NCBI GenBank assembly: GCA_016191205.1
Contig: JACPPB010000009.1
Coordinates: forward strand, 62,001-126,000
DNA length: 64,000 nucleotides
Source: Gammaproteobacteria bacterium
Lineage (GTDB): Bacteria > Pseudomonadota > Gammaproteobacteria > Pseudomonadales > Porticoccaceae
Direction of reading: 5' to 3'
The notes beneath the pieces are model-generated. The model ran no database searches. It was not told where the DNA came from and saw only the letters and a list, made by a program, of their open reading frames with translations. The translations under genes and the position numbers were made by a program. Positions 43,544-52,876 of this stretch are shown here, one piece after another (position 1 is the stretch's first letter; each line of letters begins with the position of its first letter).

Positions 43544-44495
43544 GGGACGCCTCGTCGTCGGCCGGGCGGCGGTAGGCCGCGACCCCGGGGTGCTCGACGC
43601 GGGTCAGGCCGGCCGGACACCAGTCGTGGGATTCACCCGGACCCAGAATCAGATGGCCGCCGGGCTTGAGGCGCTGGGCGAGAAAATTAAGCGTGTCGTG
43701 GCGGCGCCAGCGACGGAAATAAATCAGCAGGTTCTGGCAGAAAATGATATCCGCTCCTTCGGGGAAAAATCCCCGCTGCCGCAGCAGCAGGTTGTCCACG
43801 ACAAAAGCCAGCCGACTGCGCACTTCAATGCGAAATCGGAAGCGTCCGGCACCGACCGGTTCCAGAAAACGCGTCGCATACTCCTTGGGAAGGTCGAGCA
43901 GGGCGTGAGCGGGGTAGGTGCCAGTGCGGGCTTCCTGCAGCGCCGACCGGCTCAGGTCGGTCCCGATCACGGCAAAGTCACCGCTACGTCGGGCGGTGCT
44001 GAATCCCTCGATGGCATCCAGCGCGAGGGAATAAGCTTCTTGCCCGGTGGAGCAGCCGACGCTCCATAAATTGAGGCTGCTGCCGCCGCTGGCGGCGTGA
44101 CGCTGCACGCTGTGGCGGACGAACGCGTGGGATTCCCGATGCCGGAAAAACCGGGTTTCCTTGATCAGCAGGCGGTCCATCAACAGACGCCTTTCACCCT
44201 CGCCGGCGGCGGTCTGCAGCATGCGTTCAAAATATTCATCCGGATCCGTCAAGCCCAATTCCAGTAGTCGTTGCTCGAGTTGGCGACGGACAAAGGGCTC
44301 GCGGCGCTGGTCCACCACAACCCCGGTTTCCCGTTCGAAACAGTCGGCCCACAGCTGGTAGTGACCATCCTCCAGCGCGCGAACCTCCGGCTGGAGGACA
44401 CCGTCATCAGGACCGCAGGCGGCCTGCCGTTGGTTGCGACCACTCCCGGTAGCGTCCGCTGCGCCGGGGTGGCTGACCCTCTGGGTGGTGGTCAT
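43533..44495 (-). CDS. pilK: CheR-type chemoreceptor methyltransferase
   Basis: 320 residues. SAM-binding motifs [15 protein letters not shown] and [13 protein letters not shown], and the late [12 protein letters not shown], are CheR signatures; the N-terminal helical domain contains [18 protein letters not shown]. It methylates glutamates of PilJ, opposing ChpB. It overlaps pilJ by 4 bases and chpA by 11 bases. Confidence 0.93.
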   Translation of the reverse strand: MTTTQRVSHPGAADATGSGRNQRQAACGPDDGVLQPEVRALEDGHYQLWADCFERETGVVVDQRREPFVRRQLEQRLLELGLTDPDEYFERMLQTAAGEGERRLLMDRLLIKETRFFRHRESHAFVRHSVQRHAASGGSSLNLWSVGCSTGQEAYSLALDAIEGFSTARRSGDFAVIGTDLSRSALQEARTGTYPAHALLDLPKEYATRFLEPVGAGRFRFRIEVRSRLAFVVDNLLLRQRGFFPEGADIIFCQNLLIYFRRWRRHDTLNFLAQRLKPGGHLILGPGESHDWCPAGLTRVEHPGVAAYRRPADDEASHGS

Positions 44496-47026
44496 CGGCG
44501 CGAGTAATCAGGGTTCGGATCGAGATCGAATTCGTCGAGGTTGATTTCCGCAAGCTCCTGATGGAGGGCGCCGCTGAGATCGATCTCGGTGGTTGGCGCA
44601 GCACTCTCGGAGTGTCGCGCGGGCGACGGGGCTGCTTGCAGATCCGCGAGCTCGATGTCCTCCAGCGCCGCATGGTGTGCAGCGGTGGCATGTGACACGG
44701 GCCGTTCCCGTGCCGGGGTTGCGCGCGGCCGCTGGAGGCCCGCTCCATCCATTGCCGGCTTTTTATCGGCGAGGACGGTGGCGTGGGACAGCCCTGGGTG
44801 GTGCGCCGGTGTCTGGTTCGGGTGCAGGCGATCGATTTCATCCATCGCCGCCTTGCTTTCGGCTAGGACGGAGGTGATGTGTGGTTGTGGGTGCCGCATG
44901 GCGGGCGCGGTGGCGCTGGCCTGGCGCGAGGTCTGCGTCACGTCCGGTTGTGGGGAGGCGGGTACAGTGGATGTCGGCTTCGCTCTGGCCGGCGGCCGCG
45001 GCGAGACTTCCGGCAGTCGGAAGCCGGACACCGATTCGCGCAGATCGACCGCCATTTCGGCGAGTTCACCGATGGATGTGGCGGTCTGGTTGGCGTGCTC
45101 CAGTGTGCGCGACGTGATCTCCTGGATCACGTTCATGGTGTTCGAGATGTGGCCTGCGGTGGTCGACTGGTGACGTGCCGCGGTGGAAATATCCTGGATC
45201 AACTCCGCCAGGTTGGTGGAGACCGTTTCGATTTCGCCCAATGCCACGCCTGCGTCCAGACTGAGGGCGGCCCCCGCGACCACTTCGGCGGTGGTCTGTT
45301 CCATGGAGGCCACGGCCTCGGTGGTGTCCGACTGGATCGCCGCGACGAGTGCGGCAATCTGCTTGGTGGCACTGGCCGAGCGTTCGGCCAGGCGTTGCAC
45401 TTCATCGGCCACCACCGCAAAGCCGCGTCCGGCATCGCCCGCCATGGAGGCTTGAATCGCGGCGTTGAGTGCCAGAATATTGGTTTGATCGGCGATGTCG
45501 CCGATCAGTGAGACGATATCGCCGATTTCCTGGGAGCCTTCACCCAGGCGCTTGATCCGTTTCGACGTTTCCTGGATCTGGTCGCGGATCCGGTCCATCC
45601 CGGTGATGGTGTTGCGCACGACTGCCGCGCCACGGGAGGCAATTGATACCGAGCGCTCGGCGACGGCGGCGGATTCGGTGGCGTTGGCGGACACCTGATC
45701 GATGGTGATCGCCATCTGATTGATCGCGGCGGAAGCGTCGGTAATTTCGTGTGATTGATTTTCGGCGGCATGCGACAGTTGCAGGGCGGTGGCGCGCGTG
45801 TCATCCGATGCCGCCGATACATCGGCCGCGGTATTGACGATGCGCGCCACCAACTCGCGCAATTGCTGAATGGAGTAGTTGATGGCGTCGGCGATGGCGC
45901 CGGTGAAGTCCTCGGTTACGGTCGCTTCCACGGTCAGATCGCCTTGACCCAGGTCCTGGATTTCGTTGAGCAAGCGCAGGATGGCATCCTGGTTGGACTG
46001 GTTGGCCTCCGCGGTTTCACGCAGCCGGCGGCGCGTGTCCGCGACCAGGATGAAGGCCAGTACAGCGAGTCCGGCCACCAGCAGCCCGACACCGGCAATC
46101 GCCACGGCGGTGATATTGAATCCGGGCAGTATTTCCCCATCGGCGCCCCCCAACCCGCGGATGCCTTGGGACAGACCATCACCCTGTACGACCAGATTGT
46201 TGCGGCTGGCTATGATCGCCGCCGTCGCTGCCTGGCTGGCCACCACGCCGGGAGCAAATCCCTCGATGGCATCCAGCGCCGCCGCCAGTGGCCGGAAACT
46301 GTCGGCTGCCACGGCGAGTTGCAGGCGCGCCGCCTGATTGCGGGCGGGCGAGAAGTTCTGGGCTTCATCGCCACTGCGCAGCCCCGATAGTACCGACGCA
46401 AAATGTTCTTTTTGTTCCCGCAGGCCGGGCAGGATTTCGGCGACGTTCCGACCTGGCTGGGAGAGCGCGGTAATCGCAGCAGAAATCTTCTCGGCGGCGG
46501 CGGCCAGGGAGTAGGCGGCGTCCACCTCTGCCGTGGATGCCTGGGCGGCAACCAGGGTTTTGCCGAGCACGCCGGTGGTCTCGCGTAGTCTGGGGGTCGC
46601 GTCCCGGGCGGCGGCCACGGCCTGCCGAAAGCTCGTTGCTTCTGCACCGTGGGCTTCAATGGCCTCGACCTGGGTTTGGATCCGCTTCCATTCCAGACCA
46701 AAGGCCGCAATCTGTCCCGCGGGCAGCTGGTCCGCGAGATTTTTTTCGACGTCGAGCCAGATGGCGTCCATGCGGGCGCGTAAACGAAGCATGGTACGAC
46801 CAGCTTCGTCATCGCCAAGCGACGCGGCAGTGGCGGTTTGCGACAGCTGCTCGACCAGCACTCGCACATCCGCAGCCATCTGCACGCTGGCCCGGTCGTA
46901 CTCGGAATTTCGGTATAGCGTGAAAAAAATGTAGCCAAGGACGATCGTCAGCGCGATCAGCCCCGCCACCAGGACGAGCACCGGTAGACCGGTGAGCGCG
47001 CGTCCTCTCGCTGCTTTCGTTTCCAT
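44492..47026 (-). CDS. pilJ: PilJ-type methyl-accepting chemoreceptor with a long C-terminal tail
   Basis: 844 residues against about 680 in P. aeruginosa. TM1 at about 12-40, periplasmic PilJ-type helical domain, TM2 at about 303-332, HAMP, then the MCP signalling hairpin with [20 protein letters not shown] and [18 protein letters not shown]. From about residue 670 a proline- and alanine-rich extension of some 170 residues carries imperfect repeats ([16 protein letters not shown] and [15 protein letters not shown]) and an acidic end ([12 protein letters not shown]). The receptor senses surface contact or pilus tension; the tail is unusual. Confidence 0.92.
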   Translation of the reverse strand: METKAARGRALTGLPVLVLVAGLIALTIVLGYIFFTLYRNSEYDRASVQMAADVRVLVEQLSQTATAASLGDDEAGRTMLRLRARMDAIWLDVEKNLADQLPAGQIAAFGLEWKRIQTQVEAIEAHGAEATSFRQAVAAARDATPRLRETTGVLGKTLVAAQASTAEVDAAYSLAAAAEKISAAITALSQPGRNVAEILPGLREQKEHFASVLSGLRSGDEAQNFSPARNQAARLQLAVAADSFRPLAAALDAIEGFAPGVVASQAATAAIIASRNNLVVQGDGLSQGIRGLGGADGEILPGFNITAVAIAGVGLLVAGLAVLAFILVADTRRRLRETAEANQSNQDAILRLLNEIQDLGQGDLTVEATVTEDFTGAIADAINYSIQQLRELVARIVNTAADVSAASDDTRATALQLSHAAENQSHEITDASAAINQMAITIDQVSANATESAAVAERSVSIASRGAAVVRNTITGMDRIRDQIQETSKRIKRLGEGSQEIGDIVSLIGDIADQTNILALNAAIQASMAGDAGRGFAVVADEVQRLAERSASATKQIAALVAAIQSDTTEAVASMEQTTAEVVAGAALSLDAGVALGEIETVSTNLAELIQDISTAARHQSTTAGHISNTMNVIQEITSRTLEHANQTATSIGELAEMAVDLRESVSGFRLPEVSPRPPARAKPTSTVPASPQPDVTQTSRQASATAPAMRHPQPHITSVLAESKAAMDEIDRLHPNQTPAHHPGLSHATVLADKKPAMDGAGLQRPRATPARERPVSHATAAHHAALEDIELADLQAAPSPARHSESAAPTTEIDLSGALHQELAEINLDEFDLDPNPDYSRR

Positions 47027-47059
47027 GGGGATAAGACGGCTCCAGCTGCTGGTGTTGGG

Positions 47060-47632
47060 TTAATTTGTCTGCGCAGCGGGTCTGCGTAGCGAGGCGTCGC
47101 GAAACGTGGGATCCTGGAAGAGCAGGGCGGGATCGAACAGCGGCAAGATACGCTGGTTGGCGTCGATCAGCCCACCCGCCACAAATCGATGAAAAGGTCC
47201 GGCCTGGAGTTCTTGCCGTTCGCGGAACATGTCATGGGCAAAATGCCGCAATCCGTCGACCCGATCCACGATAACGCCCGCGGAAAAATCGTCCGAGACC
47301 ATGACCAGTATGCGCTGGTGTTTGGATGGGGACGTCAAGCCCTGCCCCAGAAATTCGGCACCGTCGACCACTGGCAGGAGCTTGCCGCGCACATTGGCGA
47401 TACCGCGCATCCACGGCTGCACCTGCGGCAGGCGCGTCAGGTGGCGTACCGGAAGAATTTCCGAAAGGCATTCGAGATCGACCAGCGCATCGCAGCCCGC
47501 GAGCTGGAATGCGACCATGGTCGCCACCGGGGAGTACTCGGCCTGCGCCGGCAGCCGACTCGCCGCCTTGGTGAAGGTTCGGGCTAAATCCTGCAGCAGG
47601 GTAAACGGATCGGGCGGTGCTACAGCGTTCAT
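47060..47632 (-). CDS. pilI: CheW-like coupling protein
   Basis: 190 residues with a single CheW domain: VATMVAFQLAGCDALVDLECLSEIL, in two parts, RLPQVQPWMRGIANVRGKLLPVVD and VIVDRVDGLRHF. It links PilJ to ChpA. It lies 33 bases before pilJ and 7 bases after pilH in transcription order. Confidence 0.92.
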   Translation of the reverse strand: MNAVAPPDPFTLLQDLARTFTKAASRLPAQAEYSPVATMVAFQLAGCDALVDLECLSEILPVRHLTRLPQVQPWMRGIANVRGKLLPVVDGAEFLGQGLTSPSKHQRILVMVSDDFSAGVIVDRVDGLRHFAHDMFRERQELQAGPFHRFVAGGLIDANQRILPLFDPALLFQDPTFRDASLRRPAAQTN

Positions 47633-47639
47633 GCGGCCA

Positions 47640-48002
47640 TCACGGAATCAGGCTCTCGATCATGGCGATCAACTCGCGCTCGCGAACCGGCTTGGTCACA
47701 TAGCCCCGCGCGCCCTGCCGCGCGCCCCAGACGCGATCCGCCTGCTGGTCCTTGTTGGAAACCATAATGATGGGAATGTGCCGCGTTTCCGCGCTCTGCG
47801 TCAGCAGGCGCGTGGCTTGAAAACCGTTCAGGCCCGGCATGACGATATCCATCAGGACGACGTCCGGCCGCTGGTCGCGCGCCACCTGCACGCCGATCTC
47901 GGCGCCGGCGGCGGAGATCACGGCGTAGCCGTTACGGTTGAGGATTCCGGTCAGGCCCAAGGTATCCACGGGTGAGTCATCGATGATCAAGACCTTCGGC
48001 AT
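47640..48002 (-). CDS. pilH: CheY-like response regulator PilH
   Basis: 120-residue single-domain receiver: acidic pair D8/D9, phospho-acceptor D52 (VVLMDIVMPG) and the conserved lysine in YVTKPV. In P. aeruginosa PilH favours retraction control or acts as a phosphate sink for PilG. It follows pilG by 36 bases. Confidence 0.94.
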   Translation of the reverse strand: MPKVLIIDDSPVDTLGLTGILNRNGYAVISAAGAEIGVQVARDQRPDVVLMDIVMPGLNGFQATRLLTQSAETRHIPIIMVSNKDQQADRVWGARQGARGYVTKPVRERELIAMIESLIP

Positions 48003-48038
48003 CAGTCGCCGTCCCCAGTGCTGAAAAGGTATTCCACG

Positions 48039-48470
48039 CTACGGCCCGTCCTGGGAAGATTCCGCCGTGGTCGGCTCCGCCGTATCGGGCCGGGCGCCAC
48101 CGGCCATGCGCTCGACCACATCCATCAATTCCTGGCGGCTGAACGGTTTGGTGAGGTAGGCATCCGCGCCCACGATGCGCCCGCGGGCCTTGTCGAACAG
48201 ACCGTCCTTGCTCGACAGCATTACCACGGGGATGTGGCGAAAGCGGCGGTTGTTCTTGATCAGGGCGCAAGTCTGGTAACCATCCAGGCGCGGCATCATG
48301 ATGTCGACGAAAATGAGGTCCGGCGGCGCGTCGGCGATCTTGGCCAGCGAGTCGAACCCGTCTACGGCGGTGACCACTTCGCAACCGGCGCGCACCAGCA
48401 ACGTTTCCGCCGTTTTGCGGATGGTGTTGCTGTCATCGATTACCATGATTTTCAAGGTGTTCGAGCTCAC
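48039..48470 (-). CDS. pilG: CheY-like response regulator PilG
   Basis: 143 residues: receiver with acidic pair D12/D13, phospho-acceptor D56 (LIFVDIMMPR) and YLTKPF. The start is GTG 48470 (GGGGA just upstream), since the family starts near LKIMVIDDS; the upstream extension is not conserved. The short C-terminal tail is rich in Thr and Glu. It is the first gene of the operon and is divergent from gshB. Confidence 0.93.
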   Translation of the reverse strand: MSSNTLKIMVIDDSNTIRKTAETLLVRAGCEVVTAVDGFDSLAKIADAPPDLIFVDIMMPRLDGYQTCALIKNNRRFRHIPVVMLSSKDGLFDKARGRIVGADAYLTKPFSRQELMDVVERMAGGARPDTAEPTTAESSQDGP

Positions 48471-48570
48471 TGGTCCCCCGCGCGCAACGCGGTGCGGCGC
48501 CCGGACTGGGACCACAAACCACGCGCCATAACGAGTTTCTTATGTAACACAACATCGGGTTATTATCTAT

Positions 48571-48594
48571 ATTTGGCGGCCTTGATCGCCAAAT
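48571..48594. promoter_or_regulatory. Inverted repeat in the pilG-gshB divergent promoter region
   Basis: ATTTGGCG (48571-48578) and CGCCAAAT (48587-48594) form a perfect 8-bp inverted repeat with an 8-base spacer, next to an AT-rich stretch (48541-48572) that is the natural promoter site of both genes. The size and symmetry fit a dimeric regulator binding site. Confidence 0.5.
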
Positions 48595-48643
48595 GAACCG
48601 CGCTTTAGCGACTTTGTGCCCGCCTTGTCAGGAGTTAACCGCG

Positions 48644-49591
48644 ATGTCCCGCAACCTTGGGGTGATCATGGATCCGATCGCGTCCATCAACCCGAAAAAA
48701 GATACGACGCTGGCTCTGCTGCTGGCCGCGCAGGCGCGTGGCTGGTCGCTATGGTACATGGAGCAGGCGGATCTGGCGCTGGAAGACTGTGTGCCTGTTG
48801 CCCGGCAGAGGCCGCTGTGGGTGCGCGATTCACTTACCAACTGGTTCGATTTGGGCGAGCCCGAAGAACGGCCGCTCAATGCGCTCGACTGTGTGCTGAT
48901 GCGCAAGGACCCACCGTTCGACAGCGAATACGTCTACAGCACCTACCTGCTGGAGGCGGTGGAGCGGCTCGGGGTGCTGGTGGTCAACCGTCCGGGTAGT
49001 CTGCGCGACTGCAACGAAAAGATTTTCGCCACCCGGTTTCCGCAATGTACCCCGCCGCTGCTGGTGAGTCGGGATCCGGCGCGGCTGCGTGCCTTCCATG
49101 GCCGCCACGGCGACGTGATTTACAAACCCCTGGATGGCATGGGAGGGATCGGGATTTTCCGGGCGCGCACCGACGAGCCCAATCTCAGCGTCATCATCGA
49201 AACCCTGACCCAGCATGGTCGTACCACGATCATGGCGCAACGCTACATCCCGGAAATTACCGAGGGCGACAAGCGCATCCTGGTGGTGGACGGCGAGGCC
49301 GTGCCCTACTGTCTGGCGCGGGTGCCGGCGGTGGGGGAGGTGCGCGGCAACCTGGCGGCGGGCGGCAGCGGAATCGTGCAGCCGCTGTCGGAACGGGACC
49401 GCTGGATCGTCGCACAGGTCGCGCCGACGCTGCGCGACCTCGGGCTGTTGTTCGTGGGACTCGATGTCATCGGCGATTATCTGACCGAGATCAACGTCAC
49501 CAGCCCGACCTGCGCGCGTGAAATCGACTACGCAAAGGACACCGATATCGGCGGCCGTCTGCTGGCCGCAATCGAGCGGCGACTGCCTTGA
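48644..49591 (+). CDS. gshB: Glutathione synthetase
   Basis: ATP-grasp ligase, 315 residues, that joins gamma-glutamylcysteine and glycine. Visible: MDPIASINPKKDTTLALL at the N-terminus, MRKDPPFDSEYVYSTYLLE, YKPLDGMGGIGIFR (glycine-rich loop), QRYIPEITEGDKRILVVDG and the metal-binding EINVTSPT. AGGAG lies 9 bases before ATG 48644. Its 3' end overlaps the tonB start. Confidence 0.96.
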   Translation: MSRNLGVIMDPIASINPKKDTTLALLLAAQARGWSLWYMEQADLALEDCVPVARQRPLWVRDSLTNWFDLGEPEERPLNALDCVLMRKDPPFDSEYVYSTYLLEAVERLGVLVVNRPGSLRDCNEKIFATRFPQCTPPLLVSRDPARLRAFHGRHGDVIYKPLDGMGGIGIFRARTDEPNLSVIIETLTQHGRTTIMAQRYIPEITEGDKRILVVDGEAVPYCLARVPAVGEVRGNLAAGGSGIVQPLSERDRWIVAQVAPTLRDLGLLFVGLDVIGDYLTEINVTSPTCAREIDYAKDTDIGGRLLAAIERRLP

Positions 49592-50484
49592 GTTCGAGCG
49601 TTCCCCGATTTCCGCAGACGTTCAACAATCACGACCAGGACCGCTTGGGCTTTGCGCTGCTGCTGGCGCTCGCGCTTCATGTGATTGTCCTGTTCGGTGT
49701 GGGTTTTGCGATCGATAAACCCAAGCAGGCGGCCCCGTCGCTGGAGGTCACTCTGGCAGTAACCGCCGCGGAGCGACCTCCGGAAAAGGTCGATTTCCTG
49801 GCGCAAAGCAACCAGTTGGGCGGCGGGGACCAACCGGACCCCAGTGAGTTGAGTCAGGTGCAGGCGGCAGATTTCACTGAAACTCGGGTGCAGGAGGCGC
49901 AGCCGGTGGTGGAATCGCCCGTCCCGCCGGCGCCGGAAAGTGGCGATGGATCTGCTCCGATAACCACCCTGGCGCCGAGCCCCGCCGCTGCGGCACCCAT
50001 TCCCTCGGATACCGCCGTGACCGATGCCGCCGAGCCGCAACCGCCGCCCCAGGCCAGCGAGGAAATCGCCAGCCTGCGCGCCAAGCTGGACAAGCTGCGC
50101 AACGCCTATAGCCATCTGCCCAATGTATTGCGCATCACCGCCGTCAGCACCCGCGCCGACCAGGCGGCGGCTTACCTCGACGAATGGGAAACGGTCGTGG
50201 AGACCGTCGGCAACGAGCACTATCCCGAGGAGGCGCGCAGGGACCGCATCTTCGGCGACTTGCGGCTCGCAGTGCGTCTGCGGCCTGACGGTACGGTCGA
50301 GAAGGTGGACATCCTGGTGAGCTCGGGCCAGCGCATTCTCGATCTCGCGGCCATCCGCACCATCCGGATGGCAGCGCCGTTCAAACCCTTTCCGGCCGAA
50401 CTCCGCCAATGGGACCGGATGGAAATCATCCGCACCTGGCAGTTCATGCCCGGCAACCGCATGCGGACCAGCGGCGTGGACTGA
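49588..50484 (+). CDS. tonB: TonB-like energy transducer
   Basis: 298 residues. One membrane anchor (LGFALLLALALHVIVLFGVG) near residue 20-40, then a Pro/Ala-rich periplasmic linker and a coiled segment (EEIASLRAKLDKLRNAY). The C-terminal TonB domain contains NEHYPEEARRDRIFGDLRLA, RLRPDGTVEKVDILVSSG and the final WQFMPGN. It transmits proton-motive force to TonB-dependent receptors such as those at 1 and 24546. TTG 49588 overlaps the gshB stop (TTGA). No exbB/exbD is adjacent. This gene order matches the P. aeruginosa tonB3 locus, which is linked to twitching motility. Confidence 0.9.
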   Translation: MSSSVPRFPQTFNNHDQDRLGFALLLALALHVIVLFGVGFAIDKPKQAAPSLEVTLAVTAAERPPEKVDFLAQSNQLGGGDQPDPSELSQVQAADFTETRVQEAQPVVESPVPPAPESGDGSAPITTLAPSPAAAAPIPSDTAVTDAAEPQPPPQASEEIASLRAKLDKLRNAYSHLPNVLRITAVSTRADQAAAYLDEWETVVETVGNEHYPEEARRDRIFGDLRLAVRLRPDGTVEKVDILVSSGQRILDLAAIRTIRMAAPFKPFPAELRQWDRMEIIRTWQFMPGNRMRTSGVD

Positions 50485-50549
50485 CAGCCGGTCGCCGCGT
50501 CGCCGGGCGGAGCTTGTTTTGTGCGGACCTCGACCCAATACTGCCAGGC

Positions 50550-51134
50550 ATGGAAAAACCTGCGACCAGCGGACAGTTTGTCAGCCTGGACCACCATTTT
50601 TTGATCGCCATGCCCGGGTTACTGGACCCGGCATTTGCCCGTTCCCTGGTCTATATCTGCAAGCACACGCCCGACGGCGCCATGGGTTTGCGTGTCGATC
50701 ATTCCCTGGACGTGACGCTGCGGGAGCTCTTCCTGCAGCTGCATTTGCCTTGCAACGGCGCGTTGGCCGACCGCCTGCTGCTGGCCGGAGGACCGGTGCG
50801 CAGCGAGTGGGGGTTTGTCCTGCACCCCCAAACGCAGCGCAAATGGCAATCCACCCTGGATATCGCCGACGGCGTCGCGCTGACCGCGTCGCGCGACATC
50901 ATCGAGGCGCTGGCAACCGGTACCGAGGCGCCCGAGCAAAGTCTGGTTGCACTGGGCTACGCCGGCTGGGGCGCGGGCCAACTGGAGCAGGAACTGCGCG
51001 CCAACGCCTGGCTCACCGTGCCCGGTGAGCCGGCCCTGCTGTTTGATGAACCACCCGAACACCGGACCCGGACGGTGGCTGCCCGCATCGGTGTCGATCT
51101 CGCCAAATTGAGCGCCAGTGTCGGTCACGCCTGA
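50550..51134 (+). CDS. yqgE: YqgE/AlgH family protein
   Basis: 194 residues of the DUF179 family: LIAMPGLLDPAFARSLVYIC, DGAMGLRVD, LLLAGGPVRSEWGFVLHP and LGYAGWGAGQLEQEL. The function is still unclear; in Pseudomonas the name AlgH reflects a link to alginate regulation. ATG 50550 begins the conserved part. It overlaps yqgF by 17 bases, consistent with an operon gshB-tonB-yqgE-yqgF. Confidence 0.93.
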   Translation: MEKPATSGQFVSLDHHFLIAMPGLLDPAFARSLVYICKHTPDGAMGLRVDHSLDVTLRELFLQLHLPCNGALADRLLLAGGPVRSEWGFVLHPQTQRKWQSTLDIADGVALTASRDIIEALATGTEAPEQSLVALGYAGWGAGQLEQELRANAWLTVPGEPALLFDEPPEHRTRTVAARIGVDLAKLSASVGHA

Positions 51135-51558
51135 AGCGCACGTGACCCTGCTGTGCTTCGATTTTGGCACCCGCCAGATCGGCGTTGCCTATGGACAGAC
51201 TTTCTCCGGCACCGCGCAACCGGTCGCAGTGTTGCGCGCGCGCGACGGTCAACCCCAGTGGGAACAGGTGATGCGGCTGGTCGCCGAATGGCAGCCGCAG
51301 CGGTTGCTGGTCGGGTTGCCGCTCAACATGGATGGCACGGAGAGTGAATTTTGCACCCGTGCGCGCCGCTTCGCCGGCCGCCTGCACGCACGGACGGGCA
51401 AGCCCGTGACCCTGGTGGATGAACGCCTGTCGACGGTCGAGGCGAAACTCGACAGTGTCGGCGGCCGCGATTATCGTCGCCACCCGGTGGATGGTTTGGC
51501 CGCGGCGCTGATTCTGGGCACCTGGTTAAACGAGCCCGCCGCAGGCCGTGATCTTTGA
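51118..51558 (+). CDS. yqgF: Holliday-junction-resolvase-like RNase, YqgF/RuvX family
   Basis: 146 residues with the RNase H-like fold: LLCFDFGTRQIGVA (first acidic residue), LLVGLPLNMDGTE, and LVDERLSTVEA. The family processes 16S rRNA ends. The start may be GTG 51118 (overlapping yqgE) or GTG 51142. Downstream comes a dispersed repeat, not the pyrimidine genes known from Pseudomonas. Confidence 0.93.
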   Translation: MSVTPEAHVTLLCFDFGTRQIGVAYGQTFSGTAQPVAVLRARDGQPQWEQVMRLVAEWQPQRLLVGLPLNMDGTESEFCTRARRFAGRLHARTGKPVTLVDERLSTVEAKLDSVGGRDYRRHPVDGLAAALILGTWLNEPAAGRDL

Positions 51559-51585
51559 CAACGCCACATGACCGCTGTGTGGCCG

Positions 51586-51657
51586 CCATCTGCTTCGTCG
51601 CGCGGTGCTCGCTCCCTGGCTTATGTGTTTGACAGGTCTTGGTCGCTGCGCGCCGTT
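51586..51657. repeat. Second copy of the dispersed 72-bp repeat
   Basis: Aligns without gaps to 34627-34698, with 63 of 72 bases equal. The flanking terminal inverted repeats of the first copy are absent. It fills the gap between convergent yqgF and pilU and may serve as their terminator. Confidence 0.85.
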
Positions 51658-51670
51658 TTGCAACAAGGAG

Positions 51671-52828
51671 TCAGCGTTGGAACAGACGAGAGCGCTCCTC
51701 GCTTTCGTCTGCCTTGAGTATGAGGTCGTCCGCCGCGTTCGCGAGATAGCTTGGGTCGGTCTCCGACAGTAGTTTGATCATCAGGCGCAGGTCGTTCTTC
51801 GAATCCGCTGCTGCGAGTGCATCTTCGTAATTGATGACACCGTCGTTATAGAGCTGGAACAGTGCCTGGTCGAAGGTCTGCATGCCCAGTTCGTTGGAGC
51901 GAACCATGAGTTCTTTCAGTTTGTGTACTTCCCCCTTGCGAATCAGGTCGGACACCAGTGGCGTGTTGATGAGGATTTCGACGGCGGCGCGTCGGCCCTT
52001 GCCGTCGGCGGTTGGGACCAACTGCTGTGCGATCATCGCGCGCAGATTGAGCGACAAATCCATCCACAATTGCGGGTGGCGTTCGGCCGGGAAAAAGTGC
52101 TGGATGCGGTCGAGCGCCTGGTTGGCGTTGTTGGCGTGCAGGGTGGTCAGCACCAGGTGCCCGGTTTCCGCGAAGGTGATGGCGAGCTCCATGGTTTCCC
52201 GGGTGCGGATCTCGCCGATCAGAATCACATCCGGCGCCTGCCGCAAGGTGTTTTTCAGAGCCACTTCGTAGGATTCGGTGTCGATACCCACCTCGCGCTG
52301 GGTAACGATGCAGCCGGCGTGCTGGTGGATGAACTCGATGGGATCCTCGATCGAGATAATATGCCCGCGACTGTTGCGGTTGCGGTGGCCCACCATCGCT
52401 GCCAGCGTGGTGGACTTCCCGGTGCCGGTGGCGCCGACCAGAAAGATGATGCCGCGCTTGGTCATCACCAGATCATTGAGGATGGGTGGTATCTGTAATT
52501 CGTCGACGGTCGGAATCTGGGTTTCAATCAGGCGCAACACCATGCCGACATCGTTGCGCTGATAGAACGCACTCACGCGAAAGCGGGCGTGCTCGACGTG
52601 CTCGGAAGTGATCGCGAAGTTGAGTTCGTGGTGGGCGTGAAACTCCGCGCGCTGCTTGTCGTCCATCACGGATTCCACCAGCTCGCTGGCCTGGCGTCCG
52701 GATAGGGCGACTTTTCCCACCGGGATGATCTTGCCGTTGATTTTCAGGCTCGGCGGCACGCCGCGGGTAATAAACAGATCCGATGCTCTTTTTTCCAGCA
52801 TCAGCTTCAGCAGGCTATCGAATTCCAT
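51671..52828 (-). CDS. pilU: Type IV pilus accessory retraction ATPase
   Basis: 385 residues, secretion-ATPase family. Walker A GATGTGKS at 132-139, the aspartate box SIEDPIEFIH, Walker B VILIGEIRTRETM and the histidine box TLHANNANQALDR. The C-terminal extension with LILKADESEERSRLF is typical of PilU. It assists PilT in pilus retraction. It lies 48 bases downstream of pilT. Confidence 0.95.
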   Translation of the reverse strand: MEFDSLLKLMLEKRASDLFITRGVPPSLKINGKIIPVGKVALSGRQASELVESVMDDKQRAEFHAHHELNFAITSEHVEHARFRVSAFYQRNDVGMVLRLIETQIPTVDELQIPPILNDLVMTKRGIIFLVGATGTGKSTTLAAMVGHRNRNSRGHIISIEDPIEFIHQHAGCIVTQREVGIDTESYEVALKNTLRQAPDVILIGEIRTRETMELAITFAETGHLVLTTLHANNANQALDRIQHFFPAERHPQLWMDLSLNLRAMIAQQLVPTADGKGRRAAVEILINTPLVSDLIRKGEVHKLKELMVRSNELGMQTFDQALFQLYNDGVINYEDALAAADSKNDLRLMIKLLSETDPSYLANAADDLILKADESEERSRLFQR

Positions 52829-52876
52829 TGTCCAACCCTCTGCGTCGCTCGCGCCACTGGTGAGTAGCGCTGTGAA

